The notes below the pieces were generated by a model. It did no database searches, was not told the origin of the DNA, and saw only the letters and a program-made list of their open reading frames with translations. Shown here in pieces: positions 11,513 to 19,879 of a stretch of DNA of 55,098 nt. Every line of letters begins with the position of its first letter. The stretch's first letter is position 1. This DNA is from a virus: the IMG/VR virus record IMGVR_UViG_3300021197_000270, positions 1 through 55,098 of that record. One strand, given 5' to 3'. Both the position numbers and the translations under genes were made by a program.

Positions 11513-12963
11513 TCTCTGGCCTCCTCTCCTAATACTCGTGCACCTATATCTATCTTATCACGAAGTGCCTTGACGATCTTCTCGTCAATGGTTCCGTCCG
11601 CAATCAGGTCGATATATGTGACAGGGTTTTTCTGACCTATACGATGACAGCGATCCTCGGACTGGATCCGAGTTTCAAGATTAAAGTCGTTAGCATAGTA
11701 GATCACTGTATTGGCCTCGGTCAGCGTGAGGCCATATCCTGCGGTGGCGGGGTTCGCCACAAAAAATCTTGCAGTTCCGTTCTGGAATCTGTCGATAGCA
11801 ATCTCTCTGTCTTTATCAGACGTATCGCCATAGTACGACACCACCGAGTCTGCGCCATACACCTTGGCTAATTCTGCACGGATGTTGACAATGTCGTAGC
11901 GAAAGCGTGACCAGATGAGAATCTTGCCCGACACCTCCTCGATACAATCCATCATGGCAGACAGTCGTTGAGTCGGCACTTCAAGCATATCACCTTGATC
12001 AGTCTTTATATGCCCCGATAGCACTTGTTGCAGGCGTAACATCTGGGTGATGACTTGCGGCGCCGACACCAGTTTACCGTCATCCAAGAGCGTCATGGCC
12101 TCCTTTTGCAAATCCTTATACATACGCAACTGTTCCATGGTCATCCCGACAGAGCGCACAGTGTAGGTCTTTTCTGGTAGATCCAGACAATCCTTCTTCA
12201 ACACCCGAAAAGTAAACGGATCAATCTTTCTTGTTAACTCTTCCAAGTTTTTGTAGCCAAGAACCTGTTGGAAGCTATGCGCGCCCATGCTGCGCTTCTG
12301 TAAGACGGCGTAGCGGCCTTGGAATGCATAAAAGGAATCATAGCCAAGGATTTCAGGGTCAAGGAACTGGAACTGCGCGAACAAATCCATTGGGGACTTT
12401 GTTACAGGTGAGCCTGTCAACAGCCTTCTATACTTGAAGTTGCCTGCAATCTTGAGTAAGGACTTGGTGCGTTTGGCTTTGTGGTTTTTGATGGTTGTCG
12501 ATTCATCAATGGCTATAAGGCCAAATCGCCCGAACTTTTTAGCCATCCATTCCCCAGCCACCTTGCCCTTGGCTGACGAGAACGCCTCCACGTTCATGAC
12601 GAATATCTTCACACCTGGCTCTCTACTAGAGAAGAACTCCCGAACCTGTTCCCGATAAGCCTTACCCTGATTTGCCTGCCAGTGGCAGACGGTATGTGGA
12701 ACCTCGTCCGAAAAATGTTGCGGAATCTCTTTGTTGATCCAATTACGATACACGCCTTTTGGGGCAATGATTAATGCGAACTCGACACGATCTAGAGGGT
12801 AGGTCGATTGCGACCCAAGATAGGCAATACTGTCGATCAAAACCTTTGATTTACCAGTGCCCATCTCCATAAAGAACCCAAACGATTCTTTGTCAACACT
12901 ACGATCCAACGCCTCTACTTGGTGTGCATACGGTTTCGTTTTGAATTTGTAGTTGACTTCCAT
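11476..12963 (-). CDS. SNF2-type SF2 helicase / ATPase
   Basis: 495 residues with SNF2-family motifs. Walker A is MEMGTGKSK (residues 32-40), motif Ia is IIAPKGVYRNW, motif II is AIDES (151-155, a DES variant of DEAH) and motif III is LLTGSPVTKSP. The C-terminal lobe contains ILIWSRFRYDI, FFVANPATAGYGLTL and SEDRCHRIGQ (motif VI arginine finger). Such proteins translocate on double-stranded DNA and in phages assist replication or restart. AGGAGGACATAG precedes the ATG. It is the first gene of the leftward unit controlled by the promoter at 12986-13014. Confidence 0.92.
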   Translation of the reverse strand: MEVNYKFKTKPYAHQVEALDRSVDKESFGFFMEMGTGKSKVLIDSIAYLGSQSTYPLDRVEFALIIAPKGVYRNWINKEIPQHFSDEVPHTVCHWQANQGKAYREQVREFFSSREPGVKIFVMNVEAFSSAKGKVAGEWMAKKFGRFGLIAIDESTTIKNHKAKRTKSLLKIAGNFKYRRLLTGSPVTKSPMDLFAQFQFLDPEILGYDSFYAFQGRYAVLQKRSMGAHSFQQVLGYKNLEELTRKIDPFTFRVLKKDCLDLPEKTYTVRSVGMTMEQLRMYKDLQKEAMTLLDDGKLVSAPQVITQMLRLQQVLSGHIKTDQGDMLEVPTQRLSAMMDCIEEVSGKILIWSRFRYDIVNIRAELAKVYGADSVVSYYGDTSDKDREIAIDRFQNGTARFFVANPATAGYGLTLTEANTVIYYANDFNLETRIQSEDRCHRIGQKNPVTYIDLIADGTIDEKIVKALRDKIDIGARVLGEEAREWLKLTPKSQAA

Positions 12964-12985
12964 CTATGTCCTCCTATATGGTCTG

Positions 12986-13014
12986 AACATAGGGTGCCGG
13001 AACGGTTCCGTCAA
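12986..13014 (-). promoter_or_regulatory. Leftward promoter of the helicase unit
   Basis: On the minus strand, TTGACG (13009-13014) and TATGTT (12986-12991) are separated by 17 bases. The leader before the helicase ATG contains the AGGAGG site. It lies in the 81-bp gap between divergent modules. Confidence 0.7.
12998..13010. promoter_or_regulatory. Operator-like inverted repeat in the promoter spacer
   Basis: CGGAAC-G-GTTCCG is a perfect 6-bp-arm inverted repeat overlapping the -35 and spacer of the leftward promoter. A dimeric regulator bound here would block it. Candidate binders are the ribbon-helix-helix protein at 9672 and the AlpA-like protein at 16000. Confidence 0.5.
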
Positions 13015-13044
13015 CCCACTTAACCTGAAGAGGATGTACTTGCT

Positions 13045-13617
13045 ATGCAGCAGAGTGAAACAATCTTTGATGAAGAGATGTTCGCAGATGCAGACACGCT
13101 ATCCGGCGTTGATGCAGATGGGGGCAAACAGTTATCCGGTTTAGTCCGCCGGCTTAATGAGAAACAAGAACAAATTGACGAGACTGAAAAGTATCTCAAA
13201 GGACTCAAAGCAGAAAAACAGCGGATTGCGTTTGAACAGATACCTATGCTCATGGATGAGATGGGTATTGAGCGTGTGGATGTGGACGGTGCTACCGTGA
13301 CACTGAAGCCGTTCGTGTCGGCCTCGATCCCTGCTGACCGGAAGCAGGAGGCTTTTAATTGGCTCCGAGAACATGGTCTGGATGACATCATAAAGAACGA
13401 CATCATTGTGTCGTTTGGTCGTGGGCAAGACAACCAAGCCGGGGACGTTATGTACGACCTTGAGCAAAAAGGTTTTCACCCAGAACAGAAGACTCATATC
13501 CATTCGATGACCCTCAAGGCGTTCATTCGTGAACAAGTAGAGAAGGGCAAGCCGATAGATCTGGATATGTTTGGAGCCTATGTAGCAAGAACTGCTGAAG
13601 TAAAGAGGAAGAAATAA
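13045..13617 (+). CDS. Coiled-coil protein of the replication module
   Basis: A 190-residue protein with a strong predicted coiled coil at about residues 28-65 (LVRRLNEKQEQIDETEKYL then KGLKAEKQRIAFEQIPML). An alpha-beta domain follows (IERVDVDGATVTLKPFVSAS, WLREHGLDDIIKNDIIVSFG). The same arrangement occurs in podoviral early proteins of unknown role. It is coupled to the SSB-like gene by TAATG, so it likely works with single-stranded DNA or recombination intermediates. The ribosome site AAGAGG is 11 bases upstream. Confidence 0.65.
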   Translation: MQQSETIFDEEMFADADTLSGVDADGGKQLSGLVRRLNEKQEQIDETEKYLKGLKAEKQRIAFEQIPMLMDEMGIERVDVDGATVTLKPFVSASIPADRKQEAFNWLREHGLDDIIKNDIIVSFGRGQDNQAGDVMYDLEQKGFHPEQKTHIHSMTLKAFIREQVEKGKPIDLDMFGAYVARTAEVKRKK

Positions 13618-14438
13618 TGGCTAATCAAGTAGCAAAAAAAGAAGAGGCTGGTCTGCCAGCCGAAATGATGGACGATATTTTTGACACCGCTGGCGAGGGT
13701 ACAACCTATGAAGCTAGTGAGTTGCAGATTCCATTTGTGCGTGTAGCGCAGGGAACGTCCCCACAACTCAAGAAAAGCGATATGAAGTATATTGCTGATC
13801 TGCGCCAAGGCGACATCTTCAACACCGTATCCAACGAGATCTGGGACGGCGAGAAGGGCATTACCGTTATCCCATGCTACCAAGTGACTACTTATCCAGA
13901 GTTTGTCGCTGGTGATCAAGGTGGGGGCTTTGTCGGGGTACGAGCACCGGACGATCCGGATTTGTCCCAGACTACGCGGGTAGGTGCAAAGGAATATCTG
14001 CCCAACGGTAACGAGGTTATCAAAAGCGATCAGCACTTCTGCCTTATCTTAGGCGAAGACGGTATGTACGAGCCTGCCATTGTGGACTTTAAGTCCACCG
14101 GTTTGAAAGTTAGCCGCCGCTGGAAGACCCAGATTGCCATGCAGAAGGTAAAGCATCCAAAGACTGGTGAAATGAAGACACCGGCTTTGTTTGCTACCAT
14201 GTGGAAGATGACAGTGGTGGAGGAATCCAAGACTGTCGATGGTGAGTTGCGTACTTGGTACAACTGGTCGATTGAGAAGGTCGGCCTTGTACAGGATAAG
14301 GCTTTGTTCAACGAAGCAAAGCTGTTCCGCGAACAAGTCATGAAGGGTGAGGCTAAAGCCCAACAGGAAGAGACACCAATGGCGTCTGCGACTCCTGTGG
14401 ACAATACGCCTGTAGAGGATGACGACATCCCATTCTAG
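13617..14438 (+). CDS. ssb: Single-stranded DNA-binding protein
   Basis: A 273-residue protein whose C-terminus is VEDDDIPF, the acidic tip that cellular SSBs use to recruit partners; E. coli SSB also ends DDDIPF. The body (SELQIPFVRVAQGTSPQLKK, GDIFNTVSNEIWDGEKGITV, TLFATMWKM-type strands and aromatic residues) is beta-rich, as expected for an OB-like phage SSB, and a linker rich in Gln, Ala and Pro precedes the tip. It coats ssDNA during replication. A terminator with a UUCG loop follows, so it may be made in excess over the primase. Confidence 0.75.
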   Translation: MANQVAKKEEAGLPAEMMDDIFDTAGEGTTYEASELQIPFVRVAQGTSPQLKKSDMKYIADLRQGDIFNTVSNEIWDGEKGITVIPCYQVTTYPEFVAGDQGGGFVGVRAPDDPDLSQTTRVGAKEYLPNGNEVIKSDQHFCLILGEDGMYEPAIVDFKSTGLKVSRRWKTQIAMQKVKHPKTGEMKTPALFATMWKMTVVEESKTVDGELRTWYNWSIEKVGLVQDKALFNEAKLFREQVMKGEAKAQQEETPMASATPVDNTPVEDDDIPF

Positions 14439-14444
14439 TGACTA

Positions 14445-14471
14445 GGGGGAGGTTCGCCTCCCCCCTTTTTT
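14445..14471 (+). terminator. Intra-operon terminator with UUCG tetraloop
   Basis: GGGGGAGG (14445-14452), TTCG loop, CCTCCCCC (14457-14464), then CTTTTTT. Only 13 bases separate it from the primase ATG and no promoter fits between. The primase and everything downstream to the polymerase therefore depend on read-through, giving graded expression below the SSB. Confidence 0.88.
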
Positions 14472-14483
14472 GCGGAGCGAGTA

Positions 14484-16016
14484 ATGAGTTTAGTTGATCG
14501 TTTCGCTGCGGCCTTTGAAGGCTCCAGCGTAGCACACGGTCAAACAACAGTAGGTGACGTTAGGAAGAACGGAAAAACAGAGGCAAAAAGTTTCATCGTC
14601 CGAGAGCCGCTGGTCAAGACCTTGGTAGCGGCTCATTTGAAGGGCGAACATGGAGTCGGATCAATACCGATTAATGATCAGAACATGTGCAAGTTTGGCG
14701 CATTGGATATCGACACATACCCAGTCGATCATGCTGCAATCTTGAAGAAGTGCCGCCGTTTTAAACTACCGCTAGTTGTTTGCCGCTCAAAATCAGGTGG
14801 GGCGCATCTCTTTCTGTTTATGCAGGATTGGATTAGCGCAACGGACATGCGCGATCATCTTACGGAGTTCGCAGCGGTGCTTGGCTATGGGGGATGCGAG
14901 GTCTTTCCAAAGCAGAGCAAAATTCTGGCCGAGCGTGGGGATGTCGGCAACTTTATTAATCTGCCGTATTTTGATTCGGAGAATACATTACGTTATGCGT
15001 TTAATAATAAGGGCGAGGATCTGCCGCTTGAGGGGTTTCTTGATCAGGTAGACAAGGTCAAATGCACCTTGGAAGATTTGCGGAAGCTGGAGTTTGCCAG
15101 TGACGATGACGAGTTGCGGGAGATGCCGCCATGCTTGCGGATTATGTTTGCAACCTCGGTGCCGGACGGAACCAGAAACAAGGTCATGTTTCATGCGGCG
15201 GTGACCGCCAAGATGATGCATCCGGACTCGTGGGAGACCACGCTGGAGAAGTGGAACCAGAAGTATTGCAAGCCGTCTCTGCCGGCCAACGAGATCGTGA
15301 CGATCCAGCAACAGCATAAGAAGAAGGATTATGGCTATCTGTGTAAGGAAGAACCGATGGGTAGCCACTGCGATAAGGCCGCTTGTCGCCAAGCCAAGTT
15401 TGGCGTGGGCAAGAATGGCTCGATGCCAGGAATCACAGGTCTGACAATCCAGAAGTCGGAGCCAAGACTCTACTTCCTAGATGTAGATGGTAAAAGGCTG
15501 GAGTTGTCCACCGAACAGTTGCAGATGCCCTTGCAGTTCCAACGTGCATGTATGGAGCAGCTGGATGTTATGCCACCGATTATGAAGGCGCCGGACTGGC
15601 AGGAGTATGTAAACCGAATGCTTGAGACGGCAACACATATTGAGGTGCCAAAAGAACTGACAATCAAAGGTCAGTTTGAAGAATTGCTAGAGGTGTACTG
15701 CACGAGCCGGATTAGAGCCAAGTCACCACAAGAGATGATGCTTGGTAAGCCTTGGACAGAGAGTGACATGACAATGTTCACGCTCAAAGGTTTGACAGAG
15801 TTTTTGCGGAACCGTGGGTTTAGAGAACTGCGCCGTCCGCAGATCCAACAAAGATTGAAAGACTTGAACGGTGGGCACGAGTGTAACTCGGTCTACAAGT
15901 TCAAAGACGAAGATACAGGTCAATGGAAGAATCTTCGCGTCTGGCATGTGCCGGAGTTTGACAGCAATGAAATCGACCTACCAATAGAGGAGAACGTAAA
16001 TGACATACCATTCTGA
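14484..16016 (+). CDS. AEP (TOTE-type) DNA primase
   Basis: 510 residues. The first third is an archaeo-eukaryotic primase domain of the TOTE kind: FGALDIDTYP gives catalytic Asp75/Asp77, SKSGGAHLFLFM gives the SGGxH nucleotide-binding motif (His108), and CEVFPKQ (138-144) and GNFINLPYF follow. A CKEE...HCDKAAC cluster (about residues 290-310) may bind zinc. The C-terminal part is helical and primase-helicase-like without a visible Walker A. The protein ends VNDIPF, an SSB-like tip. CGGAG supports the start. Confidence 0.85.
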   Translation: MSLVDRFAAAFEGSSVAHGQTTVGDVRKNGKTEAKSFIVREPLVKTLVAAHLKGEHGVGSIPINDQNMCKFGALDIDTYPVDHAAILKKCRRFKLPLVVCRSKSGGAHLFLFMQDWISATDMRDHLTEFAAVLGYGGCEVFPKQSKILAERGDVGNFINLPYFDSENTLRYAFNNKGEDLPLEGFLDQVDKVKCTLEDLRKLEFASDDDELREMPPCLRIMFATSVPDGTRNKVMFHAAVTAKMMHPDSWETTLEKWNQKYCKPSLPANEIVTIQQQHKKKDYGYLCKEEPMGSHCDKAACRQAKFGVGKNGSMPGITGLTIQKSEPRLYFLDVDGKRLELSTEQLQMPLQFQRACMEQLDVMPPIMKAPDWQEYVNRMLETATHIEVPKELTIKGQFEELLEVYCTSRIRAKSPQEMMLGKPWTESDMTMFTLKGLTEFLRNRGFRELRRPQIQQRLKDLNGGHECNSVYKFKDEDTGQWKNLRVWHVPEFDSNEIDLPIEENVNDIPF

Positions 16017-16218
16017 TGAACGGTATCTCAAAGTGGGTGAAGTGGTCGCTTGGTTGGGTGTGGCAAGATCTACCGTGTACAGATGGGTAGACGAAGGTCA
16101 CTTTCCTAAACCGGTTGTGCTTGGTCCTGAGAAGGAAAAGAACAGTACAACAAGGTGGCTACGCACAGAGGTTGAGCAATGGCTCGAGTCTCGTCCACGC
16201 GAGAAGACCGATGGCTGA
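16000..16218 (+). CDS. AlpA / excisionase-like HTH protein
   Basis: 72 residues with a winged-helix AlpA/MerR-type signature: YLKVGEVVAWLGVARSTVYR, then WVDEGHFPKPVVLG and TRWLRTEVEQWLESR. Such proteins bind DNA as excisionases or regulators. No integrase is in the window, so transcriptional control is the likelier role. GAGGAGAACG precedes the start. It overlaps the primase by 17 bases and the SF1 helicase by eight. Confidence 0.82.
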   Translation: MTYHSDERYLKVGEVVAWLGVARSTVYRWVDEGHFPKPVVLGPEKEKNSTTRWLRTEVEQWLESRPREKTDG

Positions 16219-17731
16219 TGAAACCCTGATCTTCGGACCACCGGGTTGCGGTAAGACACACACGATGATTGAGATCGTGCGGAAGGAGTTAGCGCAAGGC
16301 ACTCCGCCGGACAGGATTGGTTTCGTATCGTTCTCTCGCAAGTCGATCCAAGAAGCTAGAGAGCGCGTAGGGGCGGAGTTACAGCTTACCGAAAAAGATG
16401 TTCCGTGGTTCAAGACACTGCATTCGATAGGCTTTAACTGGCTGGGCATGGATAAAAAAGAGACGATCCAACCTTCAGACTTCCGTAAGCTGGGTGACGT
16501 ATTAGGCATGGCCTTTGATAAGGGCACTGCCGAGGCCATGGAAGAGGGCATGGTTCCTTTGTCTATGAAGGAGGGCAACCGCTATCTGGAAGTAATCAGT
16601 AGATCCAAGCTGCGCTGTATTTCCATGGAACAGGAGTACAATGACCGTGGGGATTACAATCTGCATTGGTCGATGCTCAAGCGCGTGAATCAGGTATATG
16701 TCGCCTATAAGTCAGACGCTGGGAAGTACGACTACACCGACATGATTGAACTGTTCGTCCGTCAGGGCACTGGCCCCATGCTTGAGGTTTTGATTGTCGA
16801 TGAGGCGCAGGATCTGACACCGCTACAGTGGAAGCAAGTGGCGATACTGAAAGAAAGAGCCAGCCGCGTGTACTACGCGGGGGACGATGACCAGTGCATC
16901 CACCGCTGGAACGGCGTGAATCTGCATAGCTTTATGAACGCTTGCGATAACAAGACCGTATTAAATAAGAGCTACCGTGTGCCGGGCAGCGTGTACAAGC
17001 TGGCAAACCAACTGGTCAACCGGATTAACGTCCGCCAGAAGAAAGACTGGCAACCTAGGGATGAAGACGGCAACGTGGATTTTCACATGAATTGGTATGA
17101 TGTGAATATTGATGAAGGTTCGTGGACGATTATGGCTAGAACCAACAAAGCCTTGAACTCAATTCACCATTCTTTACGCGAAGACGGCTATTTGTTTGAA
17201 CGATTTGGTCATTCCATGATCTCGCTTGAACTCCTTGAAGCCATGAGCATTTGGGAGCGGCTGGCAAAAGGCGAGACGGCAAGCGTTGGTGATATAAAAA
17301 AGCTCTACGGTTTCATGCCCAAGCAGGGCGACAGAGCATTGCTCAAACGTGCGGCGACAAAGACCTTTGATGCAGTAGATCCACAAGGCTACCACAACTA
17401 TGACAACTTAGTGGCTGAACATGGCTTGCTTGTTAATCAAGATGCAAGGCCGGAGGTCGTGGTCAACATGTCTCTTGAGGACATACGCTACATGGGCGCC
17501 GTGCGCCGGAGGGGTGAGGATCTGACCAAGCCGCGCATCAATCTATCTACTATACACCGCATGAAGGGCGGCGAGGACGACAACGTCTTGTTGTTGACCG
17601 ACTCGTCATACCCTGCGGTCAACGCTCCAGATCAGGACGATGAACATCGTGTGTTCTATACCGCAGTGACCAGAGCACGGAACAATCTGCATATTGTCGA
17701 TTCCCACGCAAAATATAGGTATGTGATATGA
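16211..17731 (+). CDS. UvrD/Rep-type SF1 DNA helicase
   Basis: 506 residues from the ATG at 16211 (the upstream frame from 16115 shadows the HTH gene). Motifs in order: Walker A FGPPGCGKT (residues 8-16); IGFVSFSRKS (Ia); LIVDEAQDLTPLQW (II); YYAGDDDQCIHRWNG (III); NKSYRVPGSVY (IV); STIHRMKGGEDDNVLLL (V); FYTAVTRARNNLHIV (VI). This is a complete 3'-5' SF1A helicase core, somewhat shorter than UvrD. It presumably unwinds the replication fork ahead of the phage polymerase. Confidence 0.93.
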   Translation: MADETLIFGPPGCGKTHTMIEIVRKELAQGTPPDRIGFVSFSRKSIQEARERVGAELQLTEKDVPWFKTLHSIGFNWLGMDKKETIQPSDFRKLGDVLGMAFDKGTAEAMEEGMVPLSMKEGNRYLEVISRSKLRCISMEQEYNDRGDYNLHWSMLKRVNQVYVAYKSDAGKYDYTDMIELFVRQGTGPMLEVLIVDEAQDLTPLQWKQVAILKERASRVYYAGDDDQCIHRWNGVNLHSFMNACDNKTVLNKSYRVPGSVYKLANQLVNRINVRQKKDWQPRDEDGNVDFHMNWYDVNIDEGSWTIMARTNKALNSIHHSLREDGYLFERFGHSMISLELLEAMSIWERLAKGETASVGDIKKLYGFMPKQGDRALLKRAATKTFDAVDPQGYHNYDNLVAEHGLLVNQDARPEVVVNMSLEDIRYMGAVRRRGEDLTKPRINLSTIHRMKGGEDDNVLLLTDSSYPAVNAPDQDDEHRVFYTAVTRARNNLHIVDSHAKYRYVI

Positions 17732-17997
17732 AAAGAGATAAGCTACTTGATACCGCCAAGGACTTGGTCAATGGGCCAAGAGCCGAGGATTATGGTGACG
17801 CATACGAGAACCATGAGCGCGTAGCGCAACTCTGGTCTGTGATTCTCAAACAGGACATATCGGTTTCTCAAGTTTATCAGTGTCTTACGGCGCTAAAACT
17901 TGCTAGACTGATTGTAACGCCAACGCATCAGGATTCGTGGGTGGATATCGCTGGATACGCCAGCCTCGGAGGAGAGATAGATGGCAAAGGAAAGTAG
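17728..17997 (+). CDS. DUF6378-family phage protein
   Basis: 89 residues matching the DUF6378 pattern: LLDTAKDLVNGPRAEDYGDA, NHERVAQLWSVIL, VYQCLTALKLARL and HQDSWVDIAGYASLGGEI. The family is common in phage replication or nucleotide clusters and resembles all-alpha nucleotide-handling folds, but its activity is unproven. It overlaps the helicase by four bases (ATGA) and the polymerase by 17. Confidence 0.85.
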   Translation: MKRDKLLDTAKDLVNGPRAEDYGDAYENHERVAQLWSVILKQDISVSQVYQCLTALKLARLIVTPTHQDSWVDIAGYASLGGEIDGKGK

Positions 17998-19879
17998 TCA
18001 GATCAGCTTCCTGCATCGCATGGATCTGGACACCATCGAGAAGGATTGGGTGCCGCCGGAGGTGTTCCCTGATCTGCGAAACAGCCAGTTCATTGCTATC
18101 GACCTTGAGACCAGTGATCCAAACCTGACAACCCTTGGTCCTGGCTGGGCGCGTAGTGACGGCTTCATTGTAGGCGTGGCTATCGCTGCTGGCGATTTTG
18201 TTGGCTACTATCCTATTGCACATGAGGGTGGGGGCAACATCCCGCAAAACAAGGTCATGAAGTGGTTAGCTGACCAGCTTGCTACGCCCAACATCCCAAA
18301 GGTTATGCATAACGCCACCTACGATGCCGGCTGGCTCCGGTGGGCAGGGGTCAAGATCCAAGGCACGATCATCGACACCATGGTGGCCGCGCCGCTACTC
18401 AACGAGAACCGGTTTAGTTACAGCCTCAACAATCTGGCAAGGGATTACCTGAACGAGCGCAAGGACGAGAAGACTCTTCGTGCAGCGGCTAACGATCATG
18501 GCTTTGATCCCAAGGGCGAAATGTGGCGCCTTAACTCACGGTTCGTGGGGGCGTATGCCGAGAAGGACGCCGAACTAACATTGAAGCTGTGGAACATGAT
18601 GCGTGTGGATCTGGAGAAGCAGAGCCTCATGGACGTATTCAATCTGGAAACTTCTCTGTTGCCGGTGATGCTGGACATGCGCGAGAAGGGCGTGAAGGTA
18701 AACACTGACGGCGCCGAGGCGGCAAAGACAAAGCTAATCGGACTCAAGAAAGATCTGGTTGCAGACATTAAGCATGAGACAGGCATAAGCGTAGAACCGT
18801 GGGTAGCCAGAAGCGTTGCCGCCGTCTTTGATCATCACGGCTTGTACTACAACAGAACAGAGAATAACGGTCAGCCGTCCTTTACCAAAGCGTTCTTGCA
18901 AGCTAGTCCTCATCCTATCGCGGCAAAGATCTTGCGCTTGCGTGAACTAGACAAGGCCAGCAATACCTTCATCGACAACATCCTCAAGTTCTCTCACAAG
19001 GGCCGGATACATTGCGAGTTTCATCAGCTTCGTTCGGACGATGGCGGCACCGTTACTGGACGTTTCTCCTCAAGTAACCCAAACCTCCAGCAGATTCCAG
19101 CGCGTGATCCAGAGATCAAGGCCATGATCCGAGGTCTGTTTGTGCCGGACGAAGGATGCAAGTGGGGCAGCTTTGACTACTCGAGTCAGGAGCCGAGACT
19201 CTTGGTGCACTACTGTGCGTCTCTGGCACCCAAGGATCGTCATCCGTCTATTGATGATGTTGTGTCGGAGTATCACAAAGGTGATGCCGACTTCCATCAG
19301 ATGGTTGCAGACTTAGCGGAGATTACCAGAAAGCAGGCCAAGACGGTCAATCTGGGCATCATGTATGGCATGGGCGTGGGCAAACTATCTCACACCATGG
19401 ACATATCCAAGGATGAAGCCAAGAAACTGTTGGCGCAGTACCATAAGAAGGTTCCGTTTGTTAAGGACTTGGCAGACATGGTGTCGCTACGAGCCAGCAA
19501 CAACGGACAGATTCGCACGATGTCGGGACGGCTTTGTCGCTTTGATATGTGGGAGCCTAAGACATTTGGCTATAACAAGCCTATGAAGCGCGAGGAGGCC
19601 GAGAAAGAGTACGGGCCTATGTTGAGGCGTGCATTTACTTACAAGGCACTCAACAGACTTATACAAGGCTCTGCGGCAGACCAGACCAAGGTTGCCATGG
19701 CAGAGTGCTACAAGGAAGGTTTGGTGCCGCTCCTGACAGTGCATGACGAACTTTGCTTCAACGTAGAGACCGAGAAGCAAGCGTCAAGAATTACGGAGAT
19801 CATGGAGACAAGCACGGAACTCAAGGTGCCGAGCAAGGTCGATCAGGAGTTGGGCAACAACTGGGGTGAGGTTGGCTAG
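17981..19879 (+). CDS. polA: DNA polymerase, family A, with 3'-5' exonuclease
   Basis: 632 residues. Exonuclease motifs: AIDLETSDPN (Asp41, Glu43), HNATYDAGWLRWAG (110-123) and AYAEKDAEL (Asp196). Polymerase motifs: A, GSFDYSSQEPRL (Asp399); B, RKQAKTVNLGIMYG (Arg450, Lys454, Leu458, Tyr462); C, LTVHDEL (Asp589). It lacks the 5'-nuclease domain, like other phage family-A enzymes. The residue matching E. coli Phe762 is Leu458. GGAGGAGAG precedes the ATG. Its stop overlaps the convergent endolysin stop in CTAG. Confidence 0.96.
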   Translation: MAKESSQISFLHRMDLDTIEKDWVPPEVFPDLRNSQFIAIDLETSDPNLTTLGPGWARSDGFIVGVAIAAGDFVGYYPIAHEGGGNIPQNKVMKWLADQLATPNIPKVMHNATYDAGWLRWAGVKIQGTIIDTMVAAPLLNENRFSYSLNNLARDYLNERKDEKTLRAAANDHGFDPKGEMWRLNSRFVGAYAEKDAELTLKLWNMMRVDLEKQSLMDVFNLETSLLPVMLDMREKGVKVNTDGAEAAKTKLIGLKKDLVADIKHETGISVEPWVARSVAAVFDHHGLYYNRTENNGQPSFTKAFLQASPHPIAAKILRLRELDKASNTFIDNILKFSHKGRIHCEFHQLRSDDGGTVTGRFSSSNPNLQQIPARDPEIKAMIRGLFVPDEGCKWGSFDYSSQEPRLLVHYCASLAPKDRHPSIDDVVSEYHKGDADFHQMVADLAEITRKQAKTVNLGIMYGMGVGKLSHTMDISKDEAKKLLAQYHKKVPFVKDLADMVSLRASNNGQIRTMSGRLCRFDMWEPKTFGYNKPMKREEAEKEYGPMLRRAFTYKALNRLIQGSAADQTKVAMAECYKEGLVPLLTVHDELCFNVETEKQASRITEIMETSTELKVPSKVDQELGNNWGEVG

